From NCBI RefSeq assembly GCF_900143275.1, contig NZ_FSRO01000001.1, forward strand, positions 2,807,607 to 2,871,606: a stretch of DNA of 64,000 nt, read 5' to 3'. Numbering within the stretch: the first letter of the stretch is position 1; every line of letters begins with the position of its first letter. The position numbers and the translations under genes are program-made. The DNA comes from Nitrosomonas cryotolerans ATCC 49181. Its GTDB lineage: Bacteria > Pseudomonadota > Gammaproteobacteria > Burkholderiales > Nitrosomonadaceae. Positions 1-9,065 of the stretch are shown piece by piece. Under the pieces are notes generated by a model. The model was given only the letters and a program-made list of their open reading frames with translations, had not been told where the DNA came from and searched no databases.

Positions 1-659
1 TGCTCAACGGTATCAAACAAATGACCCTGCTGAATGCGTACTTCAGGAAACAGATGCCAGCGTACCCGATCAATCCGCGCTAATGAAAGAATGCCGCCAA
101 AACTGTAAGTGAACATATTCCAGAGGCGTTCCTGAAACGCGTCAACCGCTACAGTCTCGCTCATTTCATCTTGACAAATCACTTTGTCGCCCGCAATGGC
201 CTGATCCAGTTCCGCTGCCTGAAACTGCTTGCGGGTGATATTGGCAAACACCACACCGAAGCCCCAGGGTAATAGCAAATGTCCGTGATAACGGCCCTGT
301 TCCTGTTGTACCAGCAGTGGATCACGTTCGAGCAGTTCCTTGATCTCGATGGCATAAGCACGCGCCTGCTCTAACGGATTGACTACTGTCTTGACACCCT
401 GACCCGTTTCTATTTCAGCCGTCAATCGATCCATGCGGTGAATCGTTGGCAGCTTCCAATCCTTTACTTCCAACACCAGAATACCCCGACCGGGATGCAG
501 AATGATGAAATCAGGACGGCGTTGCCGGGGCCCCACTGGCACATCAACCCAGCAATGATAATCATCTTCCAGATTACGTAGCAGGCTGGTACCAAAACGC
601 CTCTCCCCCGGAGTCAATTTCAGATTTTTGGAATGAAGCGAGGGTAGAATGATAGCCAT
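1..659 (-). CDS. NERD-domain protein, N-terminal part (cut by window edge)
   Basis: An open frame runs from an ATG at 657-659 leftwards to the window edge without a stop, giving about 219 residues. The N-terminus looks like a NERD (nuclease-related) domain: a conserved GERRFG stretch near residue 18, RRPDFIIL near 47 and LEVKDWK near 62. The last two fit the acidic and lysine positions of a PD-(D/E)XK nuclease core. NERD domains of this kind are often fused to a superfamily I (UvrD/Rep-like) helicase, but that part would lie outside the window, so the helicase is only inferred. The gene is divergent from terA, 325 bp away. DNA-processing proteins have been noted beside Ter loci, so it may belong to the island or be an unrelated neighbour. 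Confidence 0.75.
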   Translation of the reverse strand, partial: MAIILPSLHSKNLKLTPGERRFGTSLLRNLEDDYHCWVDVPVGPRQRRPDFIILHPGRGILVLEVKDWKLPTIHRMDRLTAEIETGQGVKTVVNPLEQARAYAIEIKELLERDPLLVQQEQGRYHGHLLLPWGFGVVFANITRKQFQAAELDQAIAGDKVICQDEMSETVAVDAFQERLWNMFTYSFGGILSLARIDRVRWHLFPEVRIQQGHLFDTVE

Positions 660-984
660 ATATAATTATCTTTCAAATAGTTACAATGAGAACAAAAGTC
701 ATCTAATCACCAGCGACCAGATTCATGTCAATAAATTCGGAATTCTACTCAATATTATCCTGTTTGTGGCGTCACCCGCCACCAGCTGCCGCACACTATT
801 ATCGGCAAGCAGAGCCTTATTCCTTATTCCTTGACCCATGATGAATATCTGGGTTAAAAACAAAGTTGTGTAATGTATATGAATTAGATAGAGACACACA
901 TCACGAACCCGGATACGCATTCACTGTCATTAGAATACGTAAAGCGGGCCACATATTTAAAACTATTGATAAGGTAATGGACAA
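660..984. other. Divergent intergenic region between the NERD gene and terA
   Basis: These 325 bases separate two divergent genes and should hold both promoters. They are AT-rich. I see no clear sigma70 pair, terminator or conserved RNA, and the short frames on both strands resemble nothing known. Confidence 0.4.
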
Positions 985-2145
985 ATGGACTTAATTGCTG
1001 GAGGTAATGCACCGGTTGCCACATCCCCGTTAACCGTCAGGATTCAATCGGCGGGCGCATCCGATATCAGCGCTTTTCTTCTTTATACCAACGACAAGGT
1101 ATCAGGCGACAATGATATGGTGTTCTACGGCCAAAAACAAAGTAAAGGTGGCCTGGTGATACTGACGGAAGGGGATGGCGACAGCCTGTTTAATATTGAT
1201 TTACCAGCCCTGCCCCAGGATATTCATAAGGTGGCATTTACGACTGTTTGCGATGCGGGCAAAACGGTTGCCACATTGGGCTCGTTATCTATTCAGGTCG
1301 AGCGGGCAGGTACCGTTCTGGTCAAAGGCGTGGTCGATCTGACAGGGCGAACGGAAGCAGCCTTGATTCTCGGTGAATTGTATCGTCGTAATAGTGAATG
1401 GAAGTTTCGTTTCATCTCGCAAGGTTTTAATGGGGGCCTCAAGCCACTGGCTGAACACTTTGGCGTGGAAGTCGATGACGACCAGCCGGCCCCCGCCCCG
1501 ACTCCGCCCAAAATACCGATTCCAACAAAATCAATTAATCTGAGCAAAGTATCCCTGACCAAGGAAAAACCACGCATCAGTTTGGCCAAGCAAACTAATT
1601 TTGGAAAAATTAGAATTAACCTGAATTGGCAGCAAGGAAAAGAAGATAAGGGTATGTTCGGCAATCTGTTTGGCGGATCTAAAGGTATTGATCTCGATCT
1701 AGGGGCATTTGTCCGCGCTAAAGACGGCAGGAAATACGTCATTCAAGCACTGGGTGAGAACTTTGGCCAGTTTGATGCTTTCCCCTATGTGAGATTACAA
1801 GGCGATGATCGCACTGGTGCCGTAACCGATGGAGAATGGCTGGATATTAACGGCGCTTGTTGGAAAGAAATTGAAGAAGTGCTGATATTCGCTTTCATCT
1901 ATCAAGGTGCCCCAAACTGGGACGGTACCGATGGCGTGGTCTCACTCTATATTCCCGATCAGGCACCGATTGAGACCCGTTTGACTGAAGGCGACAGCAA
2001 CGCACGCATGTGCGCAATCGCGCGCCTCCTTAACCAAAATAACGCCATCGACGTGGTGCGCGTCAATCGCTACTTCGATGGTCATCGAGAAATGGATCAG
2101 GCTTTCAATTGGGGGTTTCGCTGGACTCAGGGCAGCAAAGATTAA
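985..2145 (+). CDS. terA: Tellurium resistance protein TerA
   Basis: The 386-residue length matches enteric TerA (about 385). The N-terminus MDLIAGGNAPV is the typical TerA start, and AALILGELYRRNSEWKFR near residue 125 is the family signature for the end of a TerD-type beta-sandwich. A proline-rich linker (about residues 166-180) leads to a second, more divergent TerD-like domain with LDLGAF and GDDRTGA, which resemble the acidic Ca2+-binding segments of TerD proteins. TerA is a soluble protein of the Ter stress complex. It is transcribed towards the minus-strand ter run rather than inside it, and a strong hairpin terminator lies 95 bp downstream. Confidence 0.9.
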   Translation: MDLIAGGNAPVATSPLTVRIQSAGASDISAFLLYTNDKVSGDNDMVFYGQKQSKGGLVILTEGDGDSLFNIDLPALPQDIHKVAFTTVCDAGKTVATLGSLSIQVERAGTVLVKGVVDLTGRTEAALILGELYRRNSEWKFRFISQGFNGGLKPLAEHFGVEVDDDQPAPAPTPPKIPIPTKSINLSKVSLTKEKPRISLAKQTNFGKIRINLNWQQGKEDKGMFGNLFGGSKGIDLDLGAFVRAKDGRKYVIQALGENFGQFDAFPYVRLQGDDRTGAVTDGEWLDINGACWKEIEEVLIFAFIYQGAPNWDGTDGVVSLYIPDQAPIETRLTEGDSNARMCAIARLLNQNNAIDVVRVNRYFDGHREMDQAFNWGFRWTQGSKD

Positions 2146-2239
2146 TGCCCGCTCAAAAACGTATCCCAATCAGAATACACATCTGAAACTATGATCTGGC
2201 CTGAGGTAACCAGAGCAGACGCTAGTTGACAAAACACGG

Positions 2240-2272
2240 ACTACCGGACGCATTGTTATCCGGTAGTTTTTT
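2240..2272 (+). terminator. Rho-independent terminator of terA
   Basis: A perfect 9-bp stem (ACTACCGGA / TCCGGTAGT) with a 10-nt loop is followed by TTTTTT on the plus strand. It lies between the convergent terA and terZ genes and could also slow minus-strand transcription, though the U-tract is on the plus side only. Confidence 0.85.
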
Positions 2273-2287
2273 GCTATGCAGAAACAG

Positions 2288-2893
2288 TTACAGGAATTGC
2301 GTTTGAACCGTCTGTATTGTGTTCTTAAGCTCTCTGTCTCGGGTTGTCTCTCCAATAGCCGTAAATTTCCACTTGCCATTATTTTTATACAACTTACCCA
2401 ACACCATTGAGACAGAACCGGCAAATTGCGGGTCGTTTGCGATATCAAATTTCGCGTGTATGTTATCAACACGTGAAGGGGTCCCTTCATACAGACGGAT
2501 AGAAGCAAAGGGAATCGTTTTAAAGTCGTGCCCCTGAAAGGAATTCAATACAAATATAATCTGCTCGACGGCAGGTGAAACCTCATTCAGGTTGACCATA
2601 ATCACTTCATTATCCAGGCCGTCATCACCATCCATATCACCTGTTCGATCATCACCGGAATGATGAATACCCTGGCCACGTAATTGACCAAAATAAACGA
2701 TTTCAAGGGCTTGTTTATTAGCATCAAACGTGACGCAGCTGGCATCCAGATCCACTGCTTCTTTCTTTTTTCCACCAAAGAGCCCTTTTCCTTCAATTGC
2801 TCCCCAGTTAACACCTACACACATCTGTGACAGTTCGCCGCCACCATCTTTCTCCAGATTAATCCGTTGTCCTTTTTGCAATGATATTGCCAT
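2288..2893 (-). CDS. terZ: TerD-family protein, TerZ-like
   Basis: This 201-residue TerD-domain protein begins MAISLQKGQRINLEKD. LFGGKKKEAVDLDASC near residue 38 and HHSGDDRTGDMDGDD near 77 are the family's acidic Ca2+-binding regions. The LFGG insertion before DLDASC and the HSGDDRTGD wording fit TerZ better than TerD or TerE. The usual [12 protein letters not shown] is present as GKLYKNNGKWKF near residue 164. A good ribosome site (AAAGGAG) precedes the ATG. It is the last gene of the minus-strand ter run, 71 bp after the CitE-like gene. Confidence 0.85.
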   Translation of the reverse strand: MAISLQKGQRINLEKDGGGELSQMCVGVNWGAIEGKGLFGGKKKEAVDLDASCVTFDANKQALEIVYFGQLRGQGIHHSGDDRTGDMDGDDGLDNEVIMVNLNEVSPAVEQIIFVLNSFQGHDFKTIPFASIRLYEGTPSRVDNIHAKFDIANDPQFAGSVSMVLGKLYKNNGKWKFTAIGETTRDRELKNTIQTVQTQFL

Positions 2894-2964
2894 GGTTACA
2901 CTCCTTTAAAAAAATAATAATTGGTTGGTGATATTTACCAAACACTGATGAAGCGGATCTTTCG

Positions 2965-3873
2965 CTAACTGTAGCGTATTGCAAATTGTCGAGTTCTTGT
3001 TGCCCAGCGCTGATGGCAGGTCCGTTCCATCATTTGTCCATTGAATGTAAAGACAGCCGATGCATCCTCATCCAGCACTTTTTCGGCTTGCGCCTGATGA
3101 CCCGCCGAAAACTGCGCAAAAGCATTTTCTATCACCGTAACCTGAGTGGGATGAATGGCTGTTTTTGCAAAAAAGCCATAAGCCAGATCCATGGTGACTT
3201 CGCGTTTCAAAGTTTCCAGGTCTTCGGTGATATCAAACACCGGTGCAGAAAGCTCAAATCCTTCGGGTCTAAACTGAATAACCAGTTGATCAATAATACT
3301 GCGCAGGGGCGTTTCGTAGGCAGTTATCCCTTTCATCCGCTTAATGCCCAGCAGATTCATCAGGTCATTACCACCAATGCGCAAGCAGGATATCTTATTG
3401 CCCCATAGTTTGAGCAAGGTACGTAATCGCACCATAGCACTGTTATCAAAAACCTGCGCGGTTTCCAGTATCGGCATATAAGAGAAATCTGCTTTCCCCT
3501 GCTCCTCAATCACTCGCTTGTATAGGTTGATGGTATTCAAATCAAATTTGGGCAATACAAATCCATCGATCTTATCGATATTCTGATAGTCTAGAATTTC
3601 AGCCAGCACAAGTGGATTTCTCGGTCGGATAAAACGCTTAACCCCACTGTTGGGAGAAAATGTTTTCAATGCATTTTTCAGGTTAGTCAGGGCCAACGCA
3701 AGCTCATTTTCTTTTACCGCATCTTCAAGGCATAACACCATAGAACGCGCCATTGCCGGGCTGGCCTTCAACACCGTTGATAGCTTGTCATTTGTGCAAG
3801 GGGTGTACAGCGTCGCACCCAAATCAAAATAACTCACAGGTTCTCGCATTGCTCTATCCTTCTTAAAGTACAT
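2965..3873 (-). CDS. HpcH/HpaI aldolase / citrate lyase-like protein of the Ter biosynthetic module
   Basis: 302 residues related to the CitE/HpcH-HpaI TIM-barrel lyases. Visible features include LCLEDAVKENE near residue 48 (acidic metal-binding region), PLVLAEIL near 87, GFVLPKF near 104, and a C-terminal GFFAKTAIHPTQ near 233, the CitE-family KxxIHP motif. In Ter gene clusters such a C-C bond lyase is paired with two PRTase-like proteins and a HAD phosphatase in a predicted route to a nucleoside-like metabolite; the substrate is not known. Its start overlaps the end of the next gene by 11 bp, indicating translational coupling. Confidence 0.8.
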   Translation of the reverse strand: MYFKKDRAMREPVSYFDLGATLYTPCTNDKLSTVLKASPAMARSMVLCLEDAVKENELALALTNLKNALKTFSPNSGVKRFIRPRNPLVLAEILDYQNIDKIDGFVLPKFDLNTINLYKRVIEEQGKADFSYMPILETAQVFDNSAMVRLRTLLKLWGNKISCLRIGGNDLMNLLGIKRMKGITAYETPLRSIIDQLVIQFRPEGFELSAPVFDITEDLETLKREVTMDLAYGFFAKTAIHPTQVTVIENAFAQFSAGHQAQAEKVLDEDASAVFTFNGQMMERTCHQRWATRTRQFAIRYS

Positions 3874-4966
3874 CCTTAATTAATGCGCATGCACCAAAAG
3901 GCATGCCCGGAAATTCTTTTACAGCCACGGATTTTTCAAATGCCAGACGCTCCAGATGTCGGGTATCCGTATGCCCTTTCTGACGAATAAGCACCTGATC
4001 GGGTATGCGACGCAATAATACGCGCGTAGCCTCCGCGATGCCGGGCTTGATACGGTTGATATCAGATACTGCATATTCCGCCTGAATGTGCGTGATAAAG
4101 GATTGAGTCATGGCCTGCCTTGTTGCCTTGGATTCATGGCTCATTTCAGACATGATGCCTGGCCGCATCGCTTGAAAGACCTCATCTACGAACCAATTAG
4201 AGCGATCATATTGATGCAGATGAGTATATTGAACACAACCATGAAAGTCTGCGGGCCCCACCTGCGCATTCAATATTGAACGTGAAACCAGACCCGATAC
4301 GGTTGAATTCATTAATGCGCTGGGAATGGTGTAATCATCAAAGGTTGCCTGTACATCGGCAGTGCCACCGATATCGGAGACCACAAATAATGCAGATGGC
4401 ACCGCCACTCCCCTGGATTTATTGTACGCAGATACCGCTTGATGCAACTCTCGCGTGATGACACCTTTTGCGGTCCAGCCGTCGACAAAAACAATGCTCT
4501 CAGGCGCATGACCCTGTGCTAACACATAATCAAGCGCATTATTATCGAGACCACGATCACGAATAATCGAAATTGAATAATGCGTGGATTGGCGTTTCAG
4601 GAAATGGGTTAAGGCGCGCTGCAATAATACACCCATCGGAGTGCCCGCCCTTGCCAATGAAAGCAGCGTGATCCGTCCAGTGCGCTGCTCAGCAATCAGT
4701 TGCGCGAGGCGCATGATCTCGTTCGCCAGACGCGTTTTATACTGCGCGGTCATTTGCAGAAAAAGCTGACTGTACGCTGCAGTAGGCGCGGTTTCCTGAT
4801 GCACGACTTCCGAGTAATGCATCTGGCCCGACTGAATCAATTGTTCTTTATGAGCGATGCTCTGGTATTGAGCGACGATCGGCTTAAGCAGGAATAGGCA
4901 ATCTCTTGCCGCATAGCTGCCCAACAGCGCTGTTCTGGGAGCAGCGACTGCCTGCGCCTCAGGCAT
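3863..4966 (-). CDS. StiP/PRTase_1-family protein with C-terminal PELOTA-like domain (Ter cluster)
   Basis: 367 residues. About the first 300 match the family named PRTase_1 or cysteine protease StiP: LLSLARAGTPMGVLLQRAL near residue 100 and IVFVDGWTAKGVITREL near 157, the latter resembling the PRPP-binding loop of phosphoribosyltransferases. The last 60 residues (RRIPDQVLIR to FGACALIKD) resemble the PELOTA-type RNA-binding domain usual at this family's C-terminus. Databases disagree on whether it is a transferase or a protease; the neighbouring genes favour PRTase chemistry. It overlaps its neighbours by 8 and 11 bp, so it sits inside a tightly coupled operon. Confidence 0.78.
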   Translation of the reverse strand: MPEAQAVAAPRTALLGSYAARDCLFLLKPIVAQYQSIAHKEQLIQSGQMHYSEVVHQETAPTAAYSQLFLQMTAQYKTRLANEIMRLAQLIAEQRTGRITLLSLARAGTPMGVLLQRALTHFLKRQSTHYSISIIRDRGLDNNALDYVLAQGHAPESIVFVDGWTAKGVITRELHQAVSAYNKSRGVAVPSALFVVSDIGGTADVQATFDDYTIPSALMNSTVSGLVSRSILNAQVGPADFHGCVQYTHLHQYDRSNWFVDEVFQAMRPGIMSEMSHESKATRQAMTQSFITHIQAEYAVSDINRIKPGIAEATRVLLRRIPDQVLIRQKGHTDTRHLERLAFEKSVAVKEFPGMPFGACALIKDVL

Positions 4967-5735
4967 GAATCAATTCTCTTGCAATCTGGCTGTTGCTCGG
5001 CAACATCGAAAACTGGCAACTACTCATAAATGCAAGATCCGACAAGCTATCACCAATGCCGATAACCAGATCATTCACGCTTAATTCAAGCTGTTTCTTT
5101 ATGAATTCAACCGCTTTCTTCTTACTGGCATACGGTGCTAACAGGGCGATATTACGACCATTTTCATGGCAGGCGAATTGCGAATCCAACGTATTAAGCT
5201 GCCGGATCTGCGCTAAATCAGCCGTCTCACCCTTAATCGATATATAAGCAGGAATATCCTGATCAATAATGACGCGCGAGCGGGCATCCAGCTTCTGGGT
5301 CTTGATAATGTCATTCACTTCAGCATTACAACGAGTTAGTAAATCAGGCCAATCCTGTAATAACGGAGCAATTTCACTTAACCAGTCCTGACAAATACGA
5401 TTATCGCGAGTTAATATCACCGCACCGTGGGACACCACCCGCAATCCCTGGAAGTCGTATTCCACACGATTCAGGGCTTCCGTATTTCGTCCGGTCACAG
5501 GAATAATCTGAGCACCGATATTAGCGAACATATCCAGCATCAATTTCTGCGACTGGGTAAAATAAGAAAGCGGTTGTCCCAGGCGATCTGTTGCGCCCAG
5601 CTCGGTCCGCGCATTAGCAGGCACCTTGTGTTGCGTTTGTATCAGCGTATCGTCCAGATCTGTAAAAATAAAAATATGACCACGGGAACGCTGATTCAAA
5701 ATATCCGGCACACTATATCTCTTGTTGTTGCCCAT
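4959..5735 (-). CDS. HAD-family hydrolase of the Ter biosynthetic module
   Basis: 258 residues with the HAD motifs in order: FTDLDDTLIQ near residue 24 (nucleophile and acid/base aspartates), PVTGRN near 80, a lysine in KKKAVEF near 205 and GIGDSLSDLAFM near 222. This is the layout of type II HAD phosphatases with a cap domain between motifs 2 and 3. Within the predicted Ter pathway it would dephosphorylate an intermediate; that substrate is inferred. It overlaps the upstream PRTase gene by 23 bp and the downstream gene by 8 bp. Confidence 0.82.
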   Translation of the reverse strand: MGNNKRYSVPDILNQRSRGHIFIFTDLDDTLIQTQHKVPANARTELGATDRLGQPLSYFTQSQKLMLDMFANIGAQIIPVTGRNTEALNRVEYDFQGLRVVSHGAVILTRDNRICQDWLSEIAPLLQDWPDLLTRCNAEVNDIIKTQKLDARSRVIIDQDIPAYISIKGETADLAQIRQLNTLDSQFACHENGRNIALLAPYASKKKAVEFIKKQLELSVNDLVIGIGDSLSDLAFMSSCQFSMLPSNSQIARELIHA

Positions 5736-6786
5736 TCAGCAGGCCACTTTGACGGGATAAACTTTCACTTTCGCATAAAATAAACTGCTGCCGCATCTCC
5801 GGCTGATTATAGATAAAATTATACTTACCGTCGGTCACGGTAAAACGAGTCCTGGTTTTGATGGCATCCCCTTTTAGAATGGGAGAGCGGGTCGTGGATT
5901 GAAACAATACATCGGCCGTCTTTTCCAGCTGCTCCGCTAATAAAAACGGTTGATATAAATGCTCACCGGTACCTACAACAACGGCAGCTGTGGCTCTGGC
6001 TTCAAGTTCAAGACGACCATCAGCAGCGGTTAATTCATAGGGCATTTTTAAACCAGTGCGGCCTAAATCATCACGGGATGATGCATAGCATAGACCATCA
6101 TCGATATTTTCCGGCAGAACGGCAGAAAAGGCCGGATTCGCAGTAAATGAAAATTCGCCCTTCATGAGTTGTACAAACCTGACCGGAATAGCCAGCGCTT
6201 CAAATGCCGCCACGCGATCTTTTTTTAACCAACTCACTAATGTCACAATAATCAGCTCTTTGATTGCAGGCACACGTGCAAGTACACCTTCAGCAAGCTG
6301 TAACAAAGTGCTGCCTGTTGTCATTTCATCATCCACGAGCACTAGCCTGTCACAGGCCTGGATATCGGCATAAATGGCATCATTGGGCCGATACACAATA
6401 TGATCAACCGCGTGTGAATGTCTTTCATTCAGCGTAAACCAGACAGGACACGCAAGATGGTGACGTGTCGTATGTTGATAAAACACGTTCAAGTCAGGAT
6501 TGTTTCTTGCAAGGCTGTCCGCGACGCCAGCACCTAAACCGGTCGCTGTTTCTGCCATCCCGATAACCAATGTATTGCGGTTAATGGCACATTGTTCTGC
6601 AAGCTCGTTATAAATACCACGCATCACAGAAGGCTTAACGGGAATATGCTTACCCAGCACCTTGCTGACAAATAGAAATCCACGCTTTTGGTTTTCTCGA
6701 CTGGCAAAATCAATCAACTCATCCAGGCGGGCTGCGCCAAAAGAACAGTCAATGGCCAGAGAGCCTGCCTGAATGTGTTTAATCAT
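5713..6786 (-). CDS. Phosphoribosyltransferase-TRSP domain protein (Ter cluster)
   Basis: 357 residues. A clear PRPP-binding loop, LVLVDDEMTTGSTLLQL, lies near residue 149. The N-terminal half carries further PRTase features (GMAETATGLGAGVADSL near 76, QHTTRHHL near 102). The C-terminal part, from about 235 (DDGLCYASSRDDLGRTG), fits the TRSP domain that follows PRTase_2 in Ter clusters. It begins 16 bp after terD and overlaps the downstream HAD gene, so it is probably co-transcribed. The metabolite is unknown. Confidence 0.8.
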   Translation of the reverse strand: MIKHIQAGSLAIDCSFGAARLDELIDFASRENQKRGFLFVSKVLGKHIPVKPSVMRGIYNELAEQCAINRNTLVIGMAETATGLGAGVADSLARNNPDLNVFYQHTTRHHLACPVWFTLNERHSHAVDHIVYRPNDAIYADIQACDRLVLVDDEMTTGSTLLQLAEGVLARVPAIKELIIVTLVSWLKKDRVAAFEALAIPVRFVQLMKGEFSFTANPAFSAVLPENIDDGLCYASSRDDLGRTGLKMPYELTAADGRLELEARATAAVVVGTGEHLYQPFLLAEQLEKTADVLFQSTTRSPILKGDAIKTRTRFTVTDGKYNFIYNQPEMRQQFILCESESLSRQSGLLNGQQQEI

Positions 6787-6802
6787 ACGAGGTTAATTTA
6801 AA

Positions 6803-7381
6803 TCAACCCATATTAATACCAAAACCAGCCGCCAGTGCACTCAGGCCGCCTTCAAAACCCTGCCCCACTGCCTTGAATTTCCATTCACCGTTATGACGAT
6901 AAAGTTCACCAAAGATCATCGCGGTTTCAATAGAATAATCCTCAGACAGGTCGTAACGAGCGACTTCTTCATTTGATTCGTCATTGATGATACGAATAAA
7001 TGCATTCGTGACCTGACCAAAATTCTGATTCCGTGCCTGTGCATCATGAATCGTAACCGTTGCCGAGATCTTGCTGACATCAGCAGGTACTTTTGTCAGA
7101 TCAATTTTTACCGACTCATCGTCACCATCACCTTCACCGGTTCTATTATCACCTTGATGAACAACAGAACCACATTGCGATGCAAGGTTGTTATAAAAAA
7201 TGAAGTCGCTGTCGCTGCGGACTTTTCCCGCCTCATTCAGCAGAAAAATACTGGCATCCAGATCAAATTCGGAACCATCCGTTGCCCGTTCATCCCAACC
7301 CAAACCCACGCGGATTTTTGTCATACCGGGTGCTGCTTTTTCTAAACTAACATTACCGCCTTTCTGTAAAGATACGCCCAT
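6803..7381 (-). CDS. terD: Tellurium resistance protein TerD
   Basis: 192 residues, the same length as enteric TerD. It starts [15 protein letters not shown] and has FDLDASIF near residue 38, [15 protein letters not shown] near 76 (acidic Ca2+-binding segment), NQNFGQV near 118 and [19 protein letters not shown] near 157. TerD proteins are cytosolic Ca2+-binding beta-sandwich proteins acting with the TerB-TerC membrane complex. AAGGAG lies 7 nt upstream of the ATG. It is 30 bp downstream of terE and about half identical to it by eye, so the two are tandem paralogues. Confidence 0.92.
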   Translation of the reverse strand: MGVSLQKGGNVSLEKAAPGMTKIRVGLGWDERATDGSEFDLDASIFLLNEAGKVRSDSDFIFYNNLASQCGSVVHQGDNRTGEGDGDDESVKIDLTKVPADVSKISATVTIHDAQARNQNFGQVTNAFIRIINDESNEEVARYDLSEDYSIETAMIFGELYRHNGEWKFKAVGQGFEGGLSALAAGFGINMG

Positions 7382-7411
7382 GATTCACTCCTTATGTTAT
7401 AAAAAAATTTA

Positions 7412-7987
7412 TTATGATTCAATACCAAATATTGCAAGATAGGCGCTTAACCCACCTGCAAACCCATCACCCTTCGCCGCGAAGCGCCATTCCCCATCTT
7501 TACGATATAATTCGCCAAAAATGAGTGACGTCTCAGTGGAATAGTCTTCGGTCAGGTCATAACGTGCAATATCTTCGTTACTCTTATGATTAGCAACACG
7601 AATAAATGCATTGTCTACCTGACCGAAATTCTGATTACGCGAATCAGCATCATGAATAGTAACAGCGATCATCATTTTCATCACATTCTCAGGTATCTTT
7701 GAGAATTCAACAGTAATCGTTTCATCATCGCCATCGCCCGCACCCGAACGATTATCACCCTGGTGAATAACAGAACCGCATGTGCTGGTCGGGCTATTGT
7801 AAAAAATGAAGCCACCTTCACCGATCGCCTTGTCGTTTGCGTCCAGCATCAAGACAGAAGCATCCAAATCAAAATCAATGCCATCAGTTTTTTTTACGTC
7901 CCATCCCAGACCCAGCAACACGCTTTGCAAACCAGGAGCTTCTTTTTCAAGATTAATGCGCCCGCCTTTACTGAGGTTTACAGCCAT
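7412..7987 (-). CDS. terE: Tellurium resistance protein TerE
   Basis: 191 residues from the ATG at 7985-7987, chosen because AGGAGAAGG sits just upstream and MAVNLSKGGRINLEKEAPG is the usual start; the frame stays open 54 bp further up but without family homology. It carries FDLDASVLML, HQGDNRSGAGDGDDE, NQNFGQVDNAFIR and GELYRKDGEWRF, all TerD-family hallmarks. Position between terB and terD and length suit TerE. The protein should bind Ca2+ through the aspartate-rich segment. Confidence 0.9.
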   Translation of the reverse strand: MAVNLSKGGRINLEKEAPGLQSVLLGLGWDVKKTDGIDFDLDASVLMLDANDKAIGEGGFIFYNSPTSTCGSVIHQGDNRSGAGDGDDETITVEFSKIPENVMKMMIAVTIHDADSRNQNFGQVDNAFIRVANHKSNEDIARYDLTEDYSTETSLIFGELYRKDGEWRFAAKGDGFAGGLSAYLAIFGIES

Positions 7988-8003
7988 GAATCCTTCTCCT
8001 AAT

Positions 8004-8606
8004 TTAATGAAATGTAATAATTTTTCTACCAACAACTGCATAGCTTTTATTCGCCAGTGACATCATCGGCTGATCGACAGGCAAATTGCCGTAAGCAACT
8101 TCTATGGTCGATTTCAGATTGTCGCGACTCAGCATTGCTTGAATACGCCTGACCTTTTCTTGCGCCAGACATTCTTCAGAAAATTCACCGGTATAGACCT
8201 GATCACGCAGATGCAATTCAGTGCCGATTACTTTAGCCACAGGCCAGCCCCATTGCTCAACCACTCCTTGAACAAACAGGGTGGGTGTCGCAGTCACGAC
8301 CCAGACCGTGTGATTTTGTGCGGCAAGTTGATGCAGTTTATCTGCAACCTCAGTTAATGGATGTAGCTTATGGGCCACATTTTTACCCGCCTGATAGATA
8401 TCGCTCTCCGTCACACCAGCAAGACAGCGTTTATACAAACGCCGTTTGATCGCTCGTTTGATTCCATGACGATAGGTGTCAAAATCTAAAGCCAGTGACA
8501 ACGCTGCCGGGAATAAAAAACGTAAGTTAGACGTCTCTTTAAATAAATAACTCAAGGAATTTTCCCGGATCAGTGTTTCATCAAAATCAAACAGTGCAAG
8601 CTTCAT
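8004..8606 (-). CDS. HAD-IB family phosphatase
   Basis: About 200 residues. MKLALFDFDETLIREN holds the DxDxT nucleophile motif, WVVTATPT near residue 102 is motif II, EKVRRI near 148 carries the motif III lysine, and the last segment (VAYGNLPVDQPMMSLA) is motif IV with the usual GDS/GNxxxD changed to GNLPVD. This matches the SerB-like HAD-IB group. An in-frame TTG two codons upstream (8610-8612) directly follows the terB stop, so the start is uncertain. The gene sits between terB and terE in the operon. Its substrate is unknown. Confidence 0.78.
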   Translation of the reverse strand: MKLALFDFDETLIRENSLSYLFKETSNLRFLFPAALSLALDFDTYRHGIKRAIKRRLYKRCLAGVTESDIYQAGKNVAHKLHPLTEVADKLHQLAAQNHTVWVVTATPTLFVQGVVEQWGWPVAKVIGTELHLRDQVYTGEFSEECLAQEKVRRIQAMLSRDNLKSTIEVAYGNLPVDQPMMSLANKSYAVVGRKIITFH

Positions 8607-8612
8607 CTCCAA

Positions 8613-9065
8613 TCATTTCAAATCAAATTCGGCTGGATCCAAACCAAGCTCTAAAGCAATTTTCGCCGCGACTCTGCGCTCATCAGCATCAAAATCACCA
8701 TCCGCAGCGCCAATTGCACAGACCATACGTAGCACTAAACGGGCCTGATCATCTTTTCCTTTAATTTTACCCAGCGCGGCCATTGCCTTAGCACCCCCGA
8801 TATCGGCATCCATTTCCAGCGTATCGATATAATCTTTCCATGTTTTGACCACTTCAGAAGTATCATAAATAGATAATGCTTCATGATTTTCAATAAATGC
8901 CATCATCTTTACTTTTTCTTGTGGATCAATTTTCCCATCAGCCAGAATAACCAGCGCACTGCCACCTAATGCCGCATTTAAAAACTCTTTCGATTTGTAC
9001 TTGAGGGCATCATTCTTTAATTCACTCAGTTTGCTACGCGCTTGTTGTAAAAAATTTGACAACAT
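8613..9065 (-). CDS. terB: Tellurium resistance protein TerB
   Basis: 150 residues, matching the roughly 151 of enteric TerB. LVILADGKIDPQEKVKM near residue 38 and IGAADGDFDADERRVA near 117 are the two acidic repeats of the all-helical TerB fold that bind metal. TerB links cytosolic TerD-type proteins to membrane TerC. It is the first gene of the tight minus-strand run; a 722-bp non-coding region upstream separates it from the TerC-related gene. Confidence 0.92.
   Translation of the reverse strand: MLSNFLQQARSKLSELKNDALKYKSKEFLNAALGGSALVILADGKIDPQEKVKMMAFIENHEALSIYDTSEVVKTWKDYIDTLEMDADIGGAKAMAALGKIKGKDDQARLVLRMVCAIGAADGDFDADERRVAAKIALELGLDPAEFDLK

Noticed and set aside
1293..1742. 149-residue minus-strand frame inside terA
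   Set aside because: It is the complement of the terA coding region, with arginine/proline-rich composition typical of a shadow frame.
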